DNA of 64,000 nucleotides. Source: Candidatus Desulfobacillus denitrificans (lineage in GTDB: Bacteria > Pseudomonadota > Gammaproteobacteria > Burkholderiales > Rhodocyclaceae). The notes under the pieces were generated by a model that worked only from the letters and a program-made list of their open reading frames with translations, was not told the origin of the DNA and did no database searches. The translations under genes were made by a program, and so were the position numbers. The stretch spans positions 744,001-808,000 of the forward strand of contig AP021857.1 of assembly GCA_017347485.1 (NCBI GenBank). The letters are read 5' to 3'. Shown here piece after piece: positions 8,087 to 15,072 of the stretch (within the stretch, counting starts at the first letter, position 1; each line of letters begins with the position of its first letter).

Positions 8087-8423
8087 ACGCCACCCGCGTC
8101 AGCTCGGCGCGCGCCGCCGGGGCGCAGCCGCTGTAGACGTTGAGGTACTTCAGGCAGATCACGCGCAGGCAGGAGGCGATGTTCTTGTCGTTGGCGAGCA
8201 GGCAGCCGTCGTGCACCTTCTCGACCAGGCGCGGCAGGGGCATCTTCGCCTCGTGCGCCATGTCGTCCAGCACGTTCCAGAAGGCGCGCTCCAGCGAGAT
8301 GGTGGTGCTGTGGCCGTGGATGCGGAAGCCGCGCTTCTCCGGGATGAACTCGTTGATCTGCGAGGTCGTGCAGGCGCTGAACATGTGGTCCAGCACGTCG
8401 TTGATTTCAGAGTAGATATTCAT
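8085..8423 (-). CDS. Ribbon-helix-helix domain protein (RHH_4-like)
   Basis: A 112-residue protein containing GFRIHGHSTTISLERAFWNVLDDMAHEAKMPLPRLVEKVHD, the pattern of the RHH_4 family (a putative DNA-binding beta-strand followed by helices) around residues 32-75, followed by NIASCLRVICLKYL. It is not part of an evident toxin pair and is divergent from the YeeE operon, so a local regulatory role is possible but unproven. Its N-terminus (MNIYSEINDVLDHMFSACTTSQ) carries no recognisable domain. Confidence 0.7.
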   Translation of the reverse strand: MNIYSEINDVLDHMFSACTTSQINEFIPEKRGFRIHGHSTTISLERAFWNVLDDMAHEAKMPLPRLVEKVHDGCLLANDKNIASCLRVICLKYLNVYSGCAPAARAELTRVA

Positions 8424-8569
8424 GCCTGCTCCCTTGCGATGGGCAGTTGGCAATAATTACCACCACCTGCCCGGCTGGGCCAATAGAATCCGCAGCATAC
8501 AAGAAGAACCCCGGCCGAGGCCAGCGCAGGAGAAGATATGCACCCCCACGCTCACTTATGTTCGCTGCC

Positions 8570-8598
8570 CCCCGAGGGGGCGCATGCCCCCTTCGGGG
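8570..8598 (+). repeat. C/G-rich palindrome upstream of the YeeE genes
   Basis: CCCCGAGGGGGC and GCCCCCTTCGGGG around a CGCAT-centred loop: a near-perfect 12-bp inverted repeat, preceded by TTATGTTCGCTGCC, a context I have seen repeatedly in betaproteobacterial intergenic DNA. It lies just before the ribosome-binding site of the YeeE gene and could act as an attenuator. Confidence 0.6.
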
Positions 8599-8617
8599 CG
8601 GCCCGTCAGGAGGCATG

Positions 8618-9109
8618 ATGGATTTTTTCCGCAAGACCCTGGATCCGGTGTTCGCCCTGGCGGCGATCGCCATACTGGACATCTTCCTGTTCCTGCTGCT
8701 CGGCGCCTGGACGGTGGGCGGCGGCGAGACCATGATGACCGGGCTGATGGCGCAGGCCGTGCTGGGCGAGGACCTGATGCGCATCCCCTTCTGGAACATC
8801 GTCTTCCCGCCGCACGCCGACTACTGGAAGATCTACATCAGCTTCGGCATGTTCTTCGGCGCCTTCGTCGGCGCGGTGCTCTCCAAGGAGTTCTACTGGC
8901 GCCTGCCGCGCCGCGCTTCCGAGTGGCTGATGATCACCCTCGGCGGCCTGCTGATGGGCTTCGGCATTCGCCTCGCCTACATCTGCAACGTGTCCACGTT
9001 CTTCGGGCTGATCCCGGAGATGAACATGGGCGGCTATCTGGCCATCTCCGGCATCCTCGCCGGCGCCTGGGTCGGCTCGCTCATCTACAAGAAGATTCTG
9101 GAAGGTTGA
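8618..9109 (+). CDS. YeeE/YedE-family sulfur transport protein, first half
   Basis: A 163-residue membrane protein with about four hydrophobic segments and the family cysteine in RLAYICNVSTFFGLIPE (residue ~128), equivalent to the GCN-FF region of YeeE/YedE (TsuA) thiosulfate carriers. In E. coli one polypeptide holds the whole channel; here the halves are separate, this one and the next gene together making a full set. The second of two adjacent ATGs is chosen because AGGAGG at 8608-8613 is then spaced four bases from the start. Ten bases separate it from the second half. Confidence 0.85.
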   Translation: MDFFRKTLDPVFALAAIAILDIFLFLLLGAWTVGGGETMMTGLMAQAVLGEDLMRIPFWNIVFPPHADYWKIYISFGMFFGAFVGAVLSKEFYWRLPRRASEWLMITLGGLLMGFGIRLAYICNVSTFFGLIPEMNMGGYLAISGILAGAWVGSLIYKKILEG

Positions 9110-9119
9110 GGGAGAACTC

Positions 9120-9746
9120 ATGACACCCGTCGTCGAATGCCTGGTCGCGTTCCTGTTCGGTTCAGTCGTCGGCCTGCTGATGCAGCGCTCGCGCTTCTGC
9201 AACACGGCGGCGCTGCGCGACGCCATCATGTTCAAGACCTACCGCAACACCAAGGCCATGCTGATGGCGATGATGATCCTCACCGTCGGCTTCACCGGCT
9301 TCATGAGCCTGGGCGCCGGCCACCCGATGCGCTTCGACGTCGGCCTCAACACCTTCGCCGGCCTGTTCCTGTTCGGCATCGGCATGGTGCTGGCCGGCGC
9401 GTGCACGGTGTCCACCTGGGTGAAGACGGGCGAGGGCAACCTCGGCGCGCTGTGGGCGCTGTTGTTCACCTTCGTCGGCATGTTCCTGTTCTCGGTGGTG
9501 TGGTCGTGGAACTGGTGGCCGCCGGCGCCGCAGAGCATGACCGGCGAGCCGAACCTGCCGGCGCTGCAGCTCGGCTTCGCCAACGCGCAGACGCTGCAGG
9601 AGAAGCTCGGCGTGCCGGCCATCGTCTTCGGCCTGGTGCAGTTCGCCGTGCTGCTCGCCATCTACCGCGCCATCCTGCGCCGCGAACGCGCGCAGCACGC
9701 GAAGCACGAGCAGCACCAGATGGAAGCCGCCGGACAGGAAGCCTGA
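9120..9746 (+). CDS. YeeE/YedE-family sulfur transport protein, second half
   Basis: A 208-residue polytopic protein with the YeeE signatures QRSRFCNTAALRDAI at about residues 21-35 and VLAGACTVSTWVKTGEGNLGALWALLFTFVG at about residues 92-122. The cysteines in those two motifs line the conduction path in the known thiosulfate carrier. With its 163-residue neighbour it should import thiosulfate or another sulfur-bearing species and pass sulfur to TusA, encoded next. The C-terminal tail is charged and cytoplasmic in character (RRERAQHAKHEQHQ). Confidence 0.88.
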   Translation: MTPVVECLVAFLFGSVVGLLMQRSRFCNTAALRDAIMFKTYRNTKAMLMAMMILTVGFTGFMSLGAGHPMRFDVGLNTFAGLFLFGIGMVLAGACTVSTWVKTGEGNLGALWALLFTFVGMFLFSVVWSWNWWPPAPQSMTGEPNLPALQLGFANAQTLQEKLGVPAIVFGLVQFAVLLAIYRAILRRERAQHAKHEQHQMEAAGQEA

Positions 9747-9769
9747 TTCAGCCAAACGGGAGAAAAGTA

Positions 9770-10075
9770 ATGGGATTGTTCGGAACGAAGAAGAAGGTCG
9801 AGGAAGCCGCCGGCGGCGGCGAGGCGGTGCTCTCCGGCGGCCGCACGGTGCAGGTGGCGCGGCGCGTCGACTGCCGCGGCGACTCCTGCCCGCGGCCGCA
9901 GCTGATGACCAAGAAGGCGGTGAGTGAAGTCGCGCCCGGCGGCGTCGTCGAGGTGCTGGTGGACAACCCTTCCTCGGTCGAGGCGCTGCCGCCGATGTGC
10001 GACGAGCTGAACGCGACGCACCTCGAAACCATCAAGGACCCGGCCTGCTGGCGGGTCTACATTCAAAAGGATTGA
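9770..10075 (+). CDS. tusA: TusA/SirA-family sulfur carrier
   Basis: A 101-residue cytoplasmic protein with the TusA motif DCRGDSCPRPQLMTKKAV (CPxP cysteine near residue 40) and the family fold end WRVYIQKD. TusA accepts persulfide sulfur on the CPxP cysteine and delivers it to downstream enzymes. An N-terminal lysine-rich extension (GLFGTKKKVEEAAGGG) of some 25 residues precedes the domain. Its position directly after the YeeE halves fits the TsuA-TsuB arrangement of thiosulfate uptake. A good GGGAG lies upstream of the ATG. Confidence 0.88.
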   Translation: MGLFGTKKKVEEAAGGGEAVLSGGRTVQVARRVDCRGDSCPRPQLMTKKAVSEVAPGGVVEVLVDNPSSVEALPPMCDELNATHLETIKDPACWRVYIQKD

Positions 10076-10078
10076 GCC

Positions 10079-10291
10079 GTGCTGCTGCGCCTGCTGATGC
10101 ACCTGTTCATCGCCGCCTCGGTCGTCGCCGTCGTCGGCGGACTGGGCTATGTGTACGTCAAGCCGCCCGCGGGCATGCACGTGACGAGCGAGGGCGTGCC
10201 GTATCTCTCGCCGCCGGTGGCGCACCCGGCGACCGGCGAGGCAATTCCGCTCGAGCGGCTGGTGCAGCATTACAAGGGAGGCGGCAAATGA
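10079..10291 (+). CDS. Small single-span membrane protein (unknown)
   Basis: A 70-residue protein starting at GTG, three bases after the tusA stop. Residues 5-27 form one hydrophobic helix; the rest is a proline-rich extracytoplasmic tail ending IPLERLVQHYKGGGK. The tail ending resembles VIELVGYYMENPPAPKGGG in the 91-residue protein two genes downstream, suggesting the two are relatives. No cysteine is present. I do not recognise a named family. Its place inside the sulfur operon implies a part in membrane-associated sulfur handling, which is inference only. Confidence 0.7.
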   Translation: MLLRLLMHLFIAASVVAVVGGLGYVYVKPPAGMHVTSEGVPYLSPPVAHPATGEAIPLERLVQHYKGGGK

Positions 10292-10380
10292 ATCTGGATC
10301 TGCAGACCATCGCGCAGCTGATCATGTTCTGCGTGGCCTTCGGCGCCATGGCGCTGGCCTTCTTCAGCGACTCGTTATGA
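10288..10380 (+). CDS. Thirty-residue membrane peptide (unknown)
   Basis: A 30-codon open frame, MNLDLQTIAQLIMFCVAFGA and then a short hydrophobic end, overlapping the preceding stop in an ATGA junction and the next start in another. Nearly the entire peptide is one membrane helix with a single cysteine at residue 15. Tight coupling on both sides argues that it is translated. It may be a small subunit of a membrane complex formed by its neighbours; no family is recognised. Confidence 0.6.
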   Translation: MNLDLQTIAQLIMFCVAFGAMALAFFSDSL

Positions 10381-10652
10381 TGAACCGCGAAAGCCTGGTG
10401 TTCTGCGGCGCCTCGCTCGCCGTCGCGCTGGCGGTGTGCGCCGCCGGCTTCAAGCTGGCGGCCTTGCCGGCCGAGACCGTCGCCGCGGCGAAGCAGCCGG
10501 CGCCGGCCGAGACCCTGCCCGATGTCGACATCGGCGGCGGCTTCGGCAAGGTGTCGGTGATCGAACTGGTCGGCTACTACATGGAGAACCCGCCGGCGCC
10601 GAAGGGCGGCGGGGACGCCTCGCCGGCCGTGAAGCGCTTCGGCGGCTGCTGA
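10377..10652 (+). CDS. Membrane-anchored small protein ending in GGC (unknown)
   Basis: A 91-residue protein with an N-terminal signal-anchor (residues 7-29) and a tail that runs through LPDVDIGGGFGKVSVIELVGYYMENPP and ends KRFGGC, so the last residue is cysteine. A glycine-flanked terminal cysteine is the swinging arm used by SoxY (GGCGG) to carry sulfur. Positive charge at the N-terminus predicts the tail outside the cytoplasmic membrane. A role as a tethered sulfur carrier feeding YeeE is attractive but inferred. Either of two adjacent ATGs (10377, 10380) could be used. Confidence 0.7.
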   Translation: MMNRESLVFCGASLAVALAVCAAGFKLAALPAETVAAAKQPAPAETLPDVDIGGGFGKVSVIELVGYYMENPPAPKGGGDASPAVKRFGGC

Positions 10653-10654
10653 GC

Positions 10655-11587
10655 ATGAAGCGCCTGTCCTGCCTTGCCCTGATGTGCGCCGCCGCGGCGG
10701 CCGGCGCGGCGGAGGACTTCGCCTACGTGCGCGCGGTGCCGGACGAGGCCGGCCTCGTCGTCATCGACGCGCGCCCGGCCGCCGACTGCGCCGCGAAGAG
10801 CCTGCCCGGCGCGCGCTGCCTGCCGGCGGCGGATTTCCTCGGCCCCCACAACCGCCTGCCGAACGCGCGCGACCTGCTCTGGCTGCTCGGCACGGCCGGG
10901 CTGACGGGCGACGAGGAGGTGCTGGTGGTCGGCGCGGAGGCGCAGGCGCGCGACTTCGTCGCCGGGCTGCTCCACGTCGCCGGCCAGCGCCGCGTGCGCG
11001 TGCTGGCCGAGCCGGTCGGCCGCCTGCTTGCGGAAAACGCCGCGCCCGGCCGCGGCCGCGGCATGATCCGCGAGGCGGTGTTCGCGGCGCCGATGCGCGA
11101 CGGGCTGCTGGTTTTGCGCGATGAACTGCGCGACGGGCTGCGCGCCATGAAGGCGCCGCTGCTCGATGGCCGCACGCCGGAGGAGTACTGGGGCGAGACG
11201 GCGCGCGCCGCGCGCGCCGGCCACCTGCCCGGCGCGGTCAGCCTGCCGGCGGCGCAATTGCGCGGGGCGCAGAACCCCGTCCTGCCGGAAGGCAGCCCGG
11301 TGGCCTACGCCCACGATGCCCTCGAAGGCGTCGCCTACCTTACCCTGCTGCGCGCCGGCCACGGCGTGGCGGCGAAGCTGTATGCCGAAGGCTGGGCCGA
11401 GTGGGCCGCCGACGGCGCGCTGCCGGCCGATGCCGTCTCCTATCCGGAGCGCGCGCAGCCCGCTACAGAGAAAAGTCAGTCCGCGCAGGACGGCGGCGCG
11501 CGCGCGCCGGCGCTGCTCGGCGCGGCGCTCGTCCTCGTCGCGACGGCCTTCGCCGCCGGCTGGTTCGCGCGCAGGAGGGCCGCCTGA
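10655..11587 (+). CDS. Tandem rhodanese-fold protein without catalytic cysteines
   Basis: A 310-residue protein with signal peptide (1-19), a first rhodanese-like domain (LVVIDARPAADCAAKSLPGARCLP) and a second (PLLDGRTPEEYWGETARAARAGHLPGAVSLP). The loops that should hold the active cysteine read VVGAEAQARD and VAYAHDALEGVAYL, so neither domain has one. The C-terminus has a hydrophobic span (about residues 283-303) and an RRR end, anchoring the domains outside the membrane. A binding or scaffold role is more likely than sulfur transfer. Repeat copy 4 encodes part of the linker before the anchor. Confidence 0.8.
   Translation: MKRLSCLALMCAAAAAGAAEDFAYVRAVPDEAGLVVIDARPAADCAAKSLPGARCLPAADFLGPHNRLPNARDLLWLLGTAGLTGDEEVLVVGAEAQARDFVAGLLHVAGQRRVRVLAEPVGRLLAENAAPGRGRGMIREAVFAAPMRDGLLVLRDELRDGLRAMKAPLLDGRTPEEYWGETARAARAGHLPGAVSLPAAQLRGAQNPVLPEGSPVAYAHDALEGVAYLTLLRAGHGVAAKLYAEGWAEWAADGALPADAVSYPERAQPATEKSQSAQDGGARAPALLGAALVLVATAFAAGWFARRRAA
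11472..11494 (-). repeat. 23-bp bipartite repeat, copy 4
   Basis: On the minus strand GCCGT, CCTGCGCG, GACTGACTTT: perfect. It lies inside the rhodanese-like gene and is read on the coding strand as KSQSAQDG, in the linker just ahead of the C-terminal membrane anchor. Confidence 0.85.
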
Positions 11588-11883
11588 TGGACATCCTCTT
11601 CCACGTCACCACCGAAGGCGGCGCGCAACTGCTCGCCCCGCTGGCGCGCGCCTGCCGCCGCGGCGGCCATGCCTTCGGCGCCTTCTTCACGCACGAGGGC
11701 GTGCGCGGGCTGCGCGATGCCGGGCTGCAGGCGGCGCTGGCCGGCGCGCGAGCGGCCCGCGTAGTTGTTTGCGAGGAATCCTGGCATCGCTTCTACGCCG
11801 ACGCGGCCTGCCCGGTCGAGCTCGGCAGCCAGACGGTCAACAGCGCCCTGATGGGCGAGGCGCGGAAAGTGGTGAGCCTGTGA
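11587..11883 (+). CDS. DsrE-like sulfur-relay protein
   Basis: A 98-residue cytoplasmic protein starting MDILFHVTTEGGAQLLAPLARACRRGGHAFGAFFTHEGVRGL in outline, the opening beta-alpha-beta of DsrE/DsrF folds, and containing two candidate carrier cysteines (VVVCEESWH and AACPVELGSQTVNSALMGEA). The start overlaps the rhodanese stop by one base. DsrE proteins hold sulfur as persulfide and exchange it with TusA. The exact DsrE subgroup cannot be named from sequence alone. Confidence 0.75.
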   Translation: MDILFHVTTEGGAQLLAPLARACRRGGHAFGAFFTHEGVRGLRDAGLQAALAGARAARVVVCEESWHRFYADAACPVELGSQTVNSALMGEARKVVSL

Positions 11884-12161
11884 GCCAGGAGAAAAGATTG
11901 CTGGTGCTGGCGCGGCGCGACCACGCCGAGGCGATGCGCGTGGCGGCCGGGCTGACCATCTTCGGCCACGCCGTGAGCCTCGTCTTCATGGACCGCCCGG
12001 TGGCGGAAACCGCCGAGAACGCCGCCAACGCCGAGCTGCTGGAACTCTCCGGCATCGAGCCGCAGACCACCGTCGCGGCGATGGCCGACGACTTGCCGCT
12101 GCTGGATGCCGCCGGCCTCGCCGCGGCGCTGGCCGATGCCGACGCGGTGCTGAGCCTATGA
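11880..12161 (+). CDS. DsrF/DsrE-fold protein without cysteine
   Basis: A 93-residue protein from a GTG start that overlaps the previous stop (GTGA). It opens KRLLVLARRDHAEAMRVAAGLTIFGHAVSLVFMDRP, a DsrE/F-type fold, but has no cysteine anywhere, so it cannot carry persulfide itself. In DsrEFH the F subunit is structural, and this may be the equivalent partner of the protein encoded just before. The length is slightly short for DsrF. Confidence 0.65.
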   Translation: MSQEKRLLVLARRDHAEAMRVAAGLTIFGHAVSLVFMDRPVAETAENAANAELLELSGIEPQTTVAAMADDLPLLDAAGLAAALADADAVLSL

Positions 12162-12346
12162 AGAAGATCCTCGAACTGAACACCGGTCTGTTTCCCGACG
12201 CCCAGACCGTGAGCGCCGCCCTGCGGCAAATGGAGGCGGCGCATCGCGTCGAGTCCATCGATGTACGGCGCCGGGACATGACGGACGAAGCCTGGGACCG
12301 CGTCATCGAGGCGATCCTCGGTTCCGATCTGACGATAACCATCTGA
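12158..12346 (+). CDS. Small DsrH-position protein (unknown)
   Basis: A 62-residue protein, MKKILELNTGLFPDAQTVSA then an amphipathic helical middle and end LGSDLTITI. The start overlaps the previous stop (ATGA), so it is the third member of a translationally coupled trio after the two DsrE/F-like genes, the place where DsrH/TusB would stand. It lacks the TusB cysteine, and the similarity is too weak to call. It may be a third non-catalytic subunit. Confidence 0.6.
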   Translation: MKKILELNTGLFPDAQTVSAALRQMEAAHRVESIDVRRRDMTDEAWDRVIEAILGSDLTITI

Positions 12347-12360
12347 GAAGGAGACAAGGG

Positions 12361-13308
12361 ATGAAGACGATATTTGCGACAAGATGGGGCGCGCTGCTGG
12401 CGGGAATGCTCTTCCTCCTGCTCTCGGCGCGCGCCGCCATGGCGAACGAGCCGCTGGTGACGGTGGACTGGCTGAAGGCCAACCTCGGCAAGCCGGGCCT
12501 CGCCATCGTGGACTTCCAGCCGCCGCCCGACTACCTGCGCGCCCACATTCCCGGCGCGGTGAACAGCAACTATGCCAAGGACGGCTGGCGCGAGGAGCGC
12601 GCATCCGACAAGGTGCCGGACATGTTCCCGGAGAAGCTCGACAAGCTGCTCGCCCACATCGGCGCCCTCGGCATCGACAACGCCACGCACGTCGTGCTGG
12701 TGCCGATCGGCATGAACGCCACCGACGTCGGCGTCGCCACGCGCGTCTACTGGACCTTCAAGGTGCTCGGCCACGACAACGTCTCCATCCTCGACGGCGG
12801 CATGGCGGCATGGACCAAGGAACAGGACAAGAGCAAGGCCAACCCGGTGCAGGCCGGCGCCGCCAAGGCCGAGGCGAAGGCCTTCAAGGCGAACCTGCGC
12901 AAGGAGATGCTGGTCAGCATGGACGACGTCAAGAAGGCCAAGGCCTCAGGCATCCTGCTGGTCGACAACCGGCCCGAGGACCAGTTCGTCGGCATCAACC
13001 GCCATCCGAGGTCGCCCGAAAGCGGCACGCTGGCCGGCGCCAAGAACCTGCCCAACGGCTGGCTGACGGTGAACGGCATGGGCCAGTTCCGCAGCAAGTC
13101 GCAGCTCGAGCAGCTCTACAAGCTGGCCGGCGTGCCGACCGGCGGCGAGCAGATCAACTTCTGCAACACCGGCCACTGGGCCTCGGTGGGCTGGTTCGTC
13201 TCCAGCGAGCTGATGGGCAACAAGAAGGCGCGCATGTACGACGGCTCGATGGTCGAGTGGACCCTGCTCAAGGGCGGCGGCATGGAGCAGAAGGTCAAGC
13301 TCAACTGA
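12361..13308 (+). CDS. Exported rhodanese / thiosulfate sulfurtransferase
   Basis: A 315-residue protein with signal peptide (ending near AMANEP), an inactive first rhodanese domain (VTVDWLKANLGKPGLAIVDFQPPPDYLRAHIPGAV) and an active second domain with cysteine in INFCNTGHWASVGWF at about residue 268. This is the tandem-domain sulfurtransferase pattern; it should move sulfane sulfur between thiosulfate or persulfides and acceptors outside the cytoplasm. Contrast with the cysteine-free tandem rhodanese at 10655. GGAG precedes the ATG by eight bases. Confidence 0.88.
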   Translation: MKTIFATRWGALLAGMLFLLLSARAAMANEPLVTVDWLKANLGKPGLAIVDFQPPPDYLRAHIPGAVNSNYAKDGWREERASDKVPDMFPEKLDKLLAHIGALGIDNATHVVLVPIGMNATDVGVATRVYWTFKVLGHDNVSILDGGMAAWTKEQDKSKANPVQAGAAKAEAKAFKANLRKEMLVSMDDVKKAKASGILLVDNRPEDQFVGINRHPRSPESGTLAGAKNLPNGWLTVNGMGQFRSKSQLEQLYKLAGVPTGGEQINFCNTGHWASVGWFVSSELMGNKKARMYDGSMVEWTLLKGGGMEQKVKLN

Positions 13309-13310
13309 GC

Positions 13311-13934
13311 GTGCGCCCGCTTCGCGTGCTCGCCTGCGCGGCGGCGGCGCTGTGTTCCGTCGCCGCCGCGGCGCAGGGCGAGCACGAGCGGCGCCTCGCC
13401 GCCGAACTGGCGGTGATGGCCGGCGACCTGCGCCGCATCCGGTCGCCCGACGAATTGCCGCTGCACCGCGAAGGCCTGCGCGCCCGCCTGGCGGGCGCGC
13501 TGTCCTCGCTTCCCCTCCTGCTGCGGCAGGCCGGCGCCGACCCCGCCGCCGTGCCCGCGCTGCGCCAGTCACTCGCGCGCAGCGATTGGCGCGCCCTGCG
13601 CGCCGGACTCGATGCTTTGACGAAGCGGCATCCCTTCGCGGCCGGCGCGCTCCTGCCGCAAGCCGCAACGCCCGAGCGCCTGCGCCTGGGCGAAGCCATC
13701 CACCGCCAGGCCTGCGCCGGCTGCCATGATGCGCCGGCAACCGGCACGCCGCTGCCGGCCTTCAACCTCTTCGAGCAGTCGAAGCGCCTGCCGCGCACGG
13801 AATTTGCCGCGCGCCTGCTGCTCGGCGTGCGCGGCGACCGCGGCAGCGCCTGGCGCAATCCCTTCAGCGATCTGGAACTGGGCGCCCTGCTGGCTTATTA
13901 TGGGAACGGCGATGCCGCCGCAGCGCGAAAATAG
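13311..13934 (+). CDS. Periplasmic monoheme cytochrome c
   Basis: A 207-residue protein from a GTG start two bases after the rhodanese stop. A signal peptide (VLACAAAALCSVAAAAQ) is followed by a helical region of about 100 residues and a C-terminal cytochrome c domain with CAGCH at about residues 135-139 and a downstream FNLFEQSKRLP segment. It would accept electrons from a periplasmic sulfur oxidation step. The family of the N-terminal helical part is not recognised. Confidence 0.8.
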   Translation: MRPLRVLACAAAALCSVAAAAQGEHERRLAAELAVMAGDLRRIRSPDELPLHREGLRARLAGALSSLPLLLRQAGADPAAVPALRQSLARSDWRALRAGLDALTKRHPFAAGALLPQAATPERLRLGEAIHRQACAGCHDAPATGTPLPAFNLFEQSKRLPRTEFAARLLLGVRGDRGSAWRNPFSDLELGALLAYYGNGDAAAARK

Positions 13935-13976
13935 GGCGGCGGATTGCCGCCCGCTTCATTCGCCACGGAGGAAACC

Positions 13977-14477
13977 ATGAAACGCAAGACGATGCTCGGC
14001 GCCGCGCTGGCGCTCATGCTGGCTTCCGGCGCGACCTGCGCGCAGGAGGCCACCTACAACATCCGCACCCTGACGCCGGAGACGGCGCTGAAGGCGGCGC
14101 AGGCGGCGCTGAAGGCCTGCCGCGACGGCGGCTTCCAGGTGGCGGTGGCGGTGGTCGACCGCTCCGGCCTCGCCCAGGTGATGCTGCGCGACCGTTTCGC
14201 CGGCGCGCACACGCCGAAGACCGCCATCGGCAAGGCGTGGACGGCGGTGAGCTTCCGCAGCAACACCACCGGCCTGGCGGCCGAATCGCAGCCGGGCCGG
14301 CCGTCGAGCGGCCTGCGCAACCTGCCCCATGTGGTGGCGCTCGGCGGCGGCGTGTTGATCGAGGCCGGCGGCAGCATCCTCGGCGGCATCGGCGTGTCCG
14401 GTGCGCCGAGCGGCGACGCCGACGAGAAGTGCGCCAACGCCGGCATCGCCGCCATCAAGGACGCGCTGGAACTGTAA
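13977..14477 (+). CDS. HbpS/GlcG-family protein
   Basis: A 166-residue exported protein (signal peptide to about residue 22) with the GlcG/HbpS fold: VAVAVVDRSGLAQVMLRDRFAGAHTPKTAIGKAWTAVSF in the middle and GGVLIEAGGSILGGIGVSGAPSGDADEKCANAGIAAI near the end. Family members bind heme or cobalamin-like ligands or act as sensory partners; the ligand here is unknown. It ends the sulfur operon after the cytochrome, and a palindrome follows. The ATG is preceded by GGAGG. Confidence 0.8.
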   Translation: MKRKTMLGAALALMLASGATCAQEATYNIRTLTPETALKAAQAALKACRDGGFQVAVAVVDRSGLAQVMLRDRFAGAHTPKTAIGKAWTAVSFRSNTTGLAAESQPGRPSSGLRNLPHVVALGGGVLIEAGGSILGGIGVSGAPSGDADEKCANAGIAAIKDALEL

Positions 14478-14486
14478 GCCTGCGGC

Positions 14487-14501
14487 TTGACGCCGCGTCA
14501 A
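14487..14501 (+). promoter_or_regulatory. Palindromic operator candidate upstream of the ArsC-like gene
   Basis: TTGACG, CCG, CGTCAA: a perfect 6-3-6 palindrome 28 bases before the start at 14530. It may be a repressor site overlapping a promoter (TTGACG resembles a -35 hexamer). The regulator is unknown. Confidence 0.4.
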
Positions 14502-14529
14502 CGGCGCGGCGCGGTATTATCCGCGGATC

Positions 14530-15072
14530 ATGCCTGATCGGCCCTGGCATATCCTCGTCCTCTGCACCGGCAACTCGGCGCGCAGCATCCTCGCCGAGGC
14601 GCTGTTCAACGCCCTCGGCGGCGGCCGCGTGCGCGCCCTGTCCGCCGGCAGCAAGCCGGCCGGGCAGGTGAATCCCTTCGCGCTGGAACTGCTCGAGGCG
14701 CAGGGGCTCGACACCGCGAACCTGCGCAGCAAGCGCTGGGACGAATTCGCCGCGCCGGGCGCGCCGGCGCTCGACCTCGTCGTCACGGTGTGCGGCAACG
14801 CCGCCCATGAAACCTGCCCGGCGTGGCCGGGCAATTTCCTGCGCGCGCACTGGGGCGTGGACGACCCGGCCGCGGCGGAGGGCAGCGACGAGGCGAAGCG
14901 CGCCGCCTTCATGAAGGCCTACGCCCTGCTGGCCGAGCGCATCCTCACCTTCCTCAGCCTGTCCTTCGAGACGATGGAGCGCGCCGAACTGCAGCGCCAC
15001 CTCGACGAGATCGGCCGCGCCGGCGCCGCCGCCGCCGTGCCGCAGGGACTGACTTTTGCCCGCGATGATTGA
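14530..15072 (+). CDS. arsC: Low-molecular-weight phosphatase-fold arsenate reductase (ArsC)
   Basis: A 180-residue cytoplasmic protein beginning WHILVLCTGNSARSILAEAL, the CxGNSARS loop of thioredoxin-type ArsC proteins, with the later redox pair region VCGNAAHETCPAWPG. It reduces arsenate to arsenite. No arsR or arsenite pump adjoins; an MFS carrier does. The final residues GLTFARDD are encoded by repeat copy 5. The stop overlaps the MFS start. A tyrosine-phosphatase role is the main alternative. Confidence 0.85.
   Translation: MPDRPWHILVLCTGNSARSILAEALFNALGGGRVRALSAGSKPAGQVNPFALELLEAQGLDTANLRSKRWDEFAAPGAPALDLVVTVCGNAAHETCPAWPGNFLRAHWGVDDPAAAEGSDEAKRAAFMKAYALLAERILTFLSLSFETMERAELQRHLDEIGRAGAAAAVPQGLTFARDD
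15034..15056 (+). repeat. 23-bp bipartite repeat, copy 5
   Basis: GCCGT, GCCGCAGG, GACTGACTTT: perfect halves. It encodes the last residues of ArsC (VPQGLTF) and ends nine bases before the MFS start codon. Confidence 0.85.
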
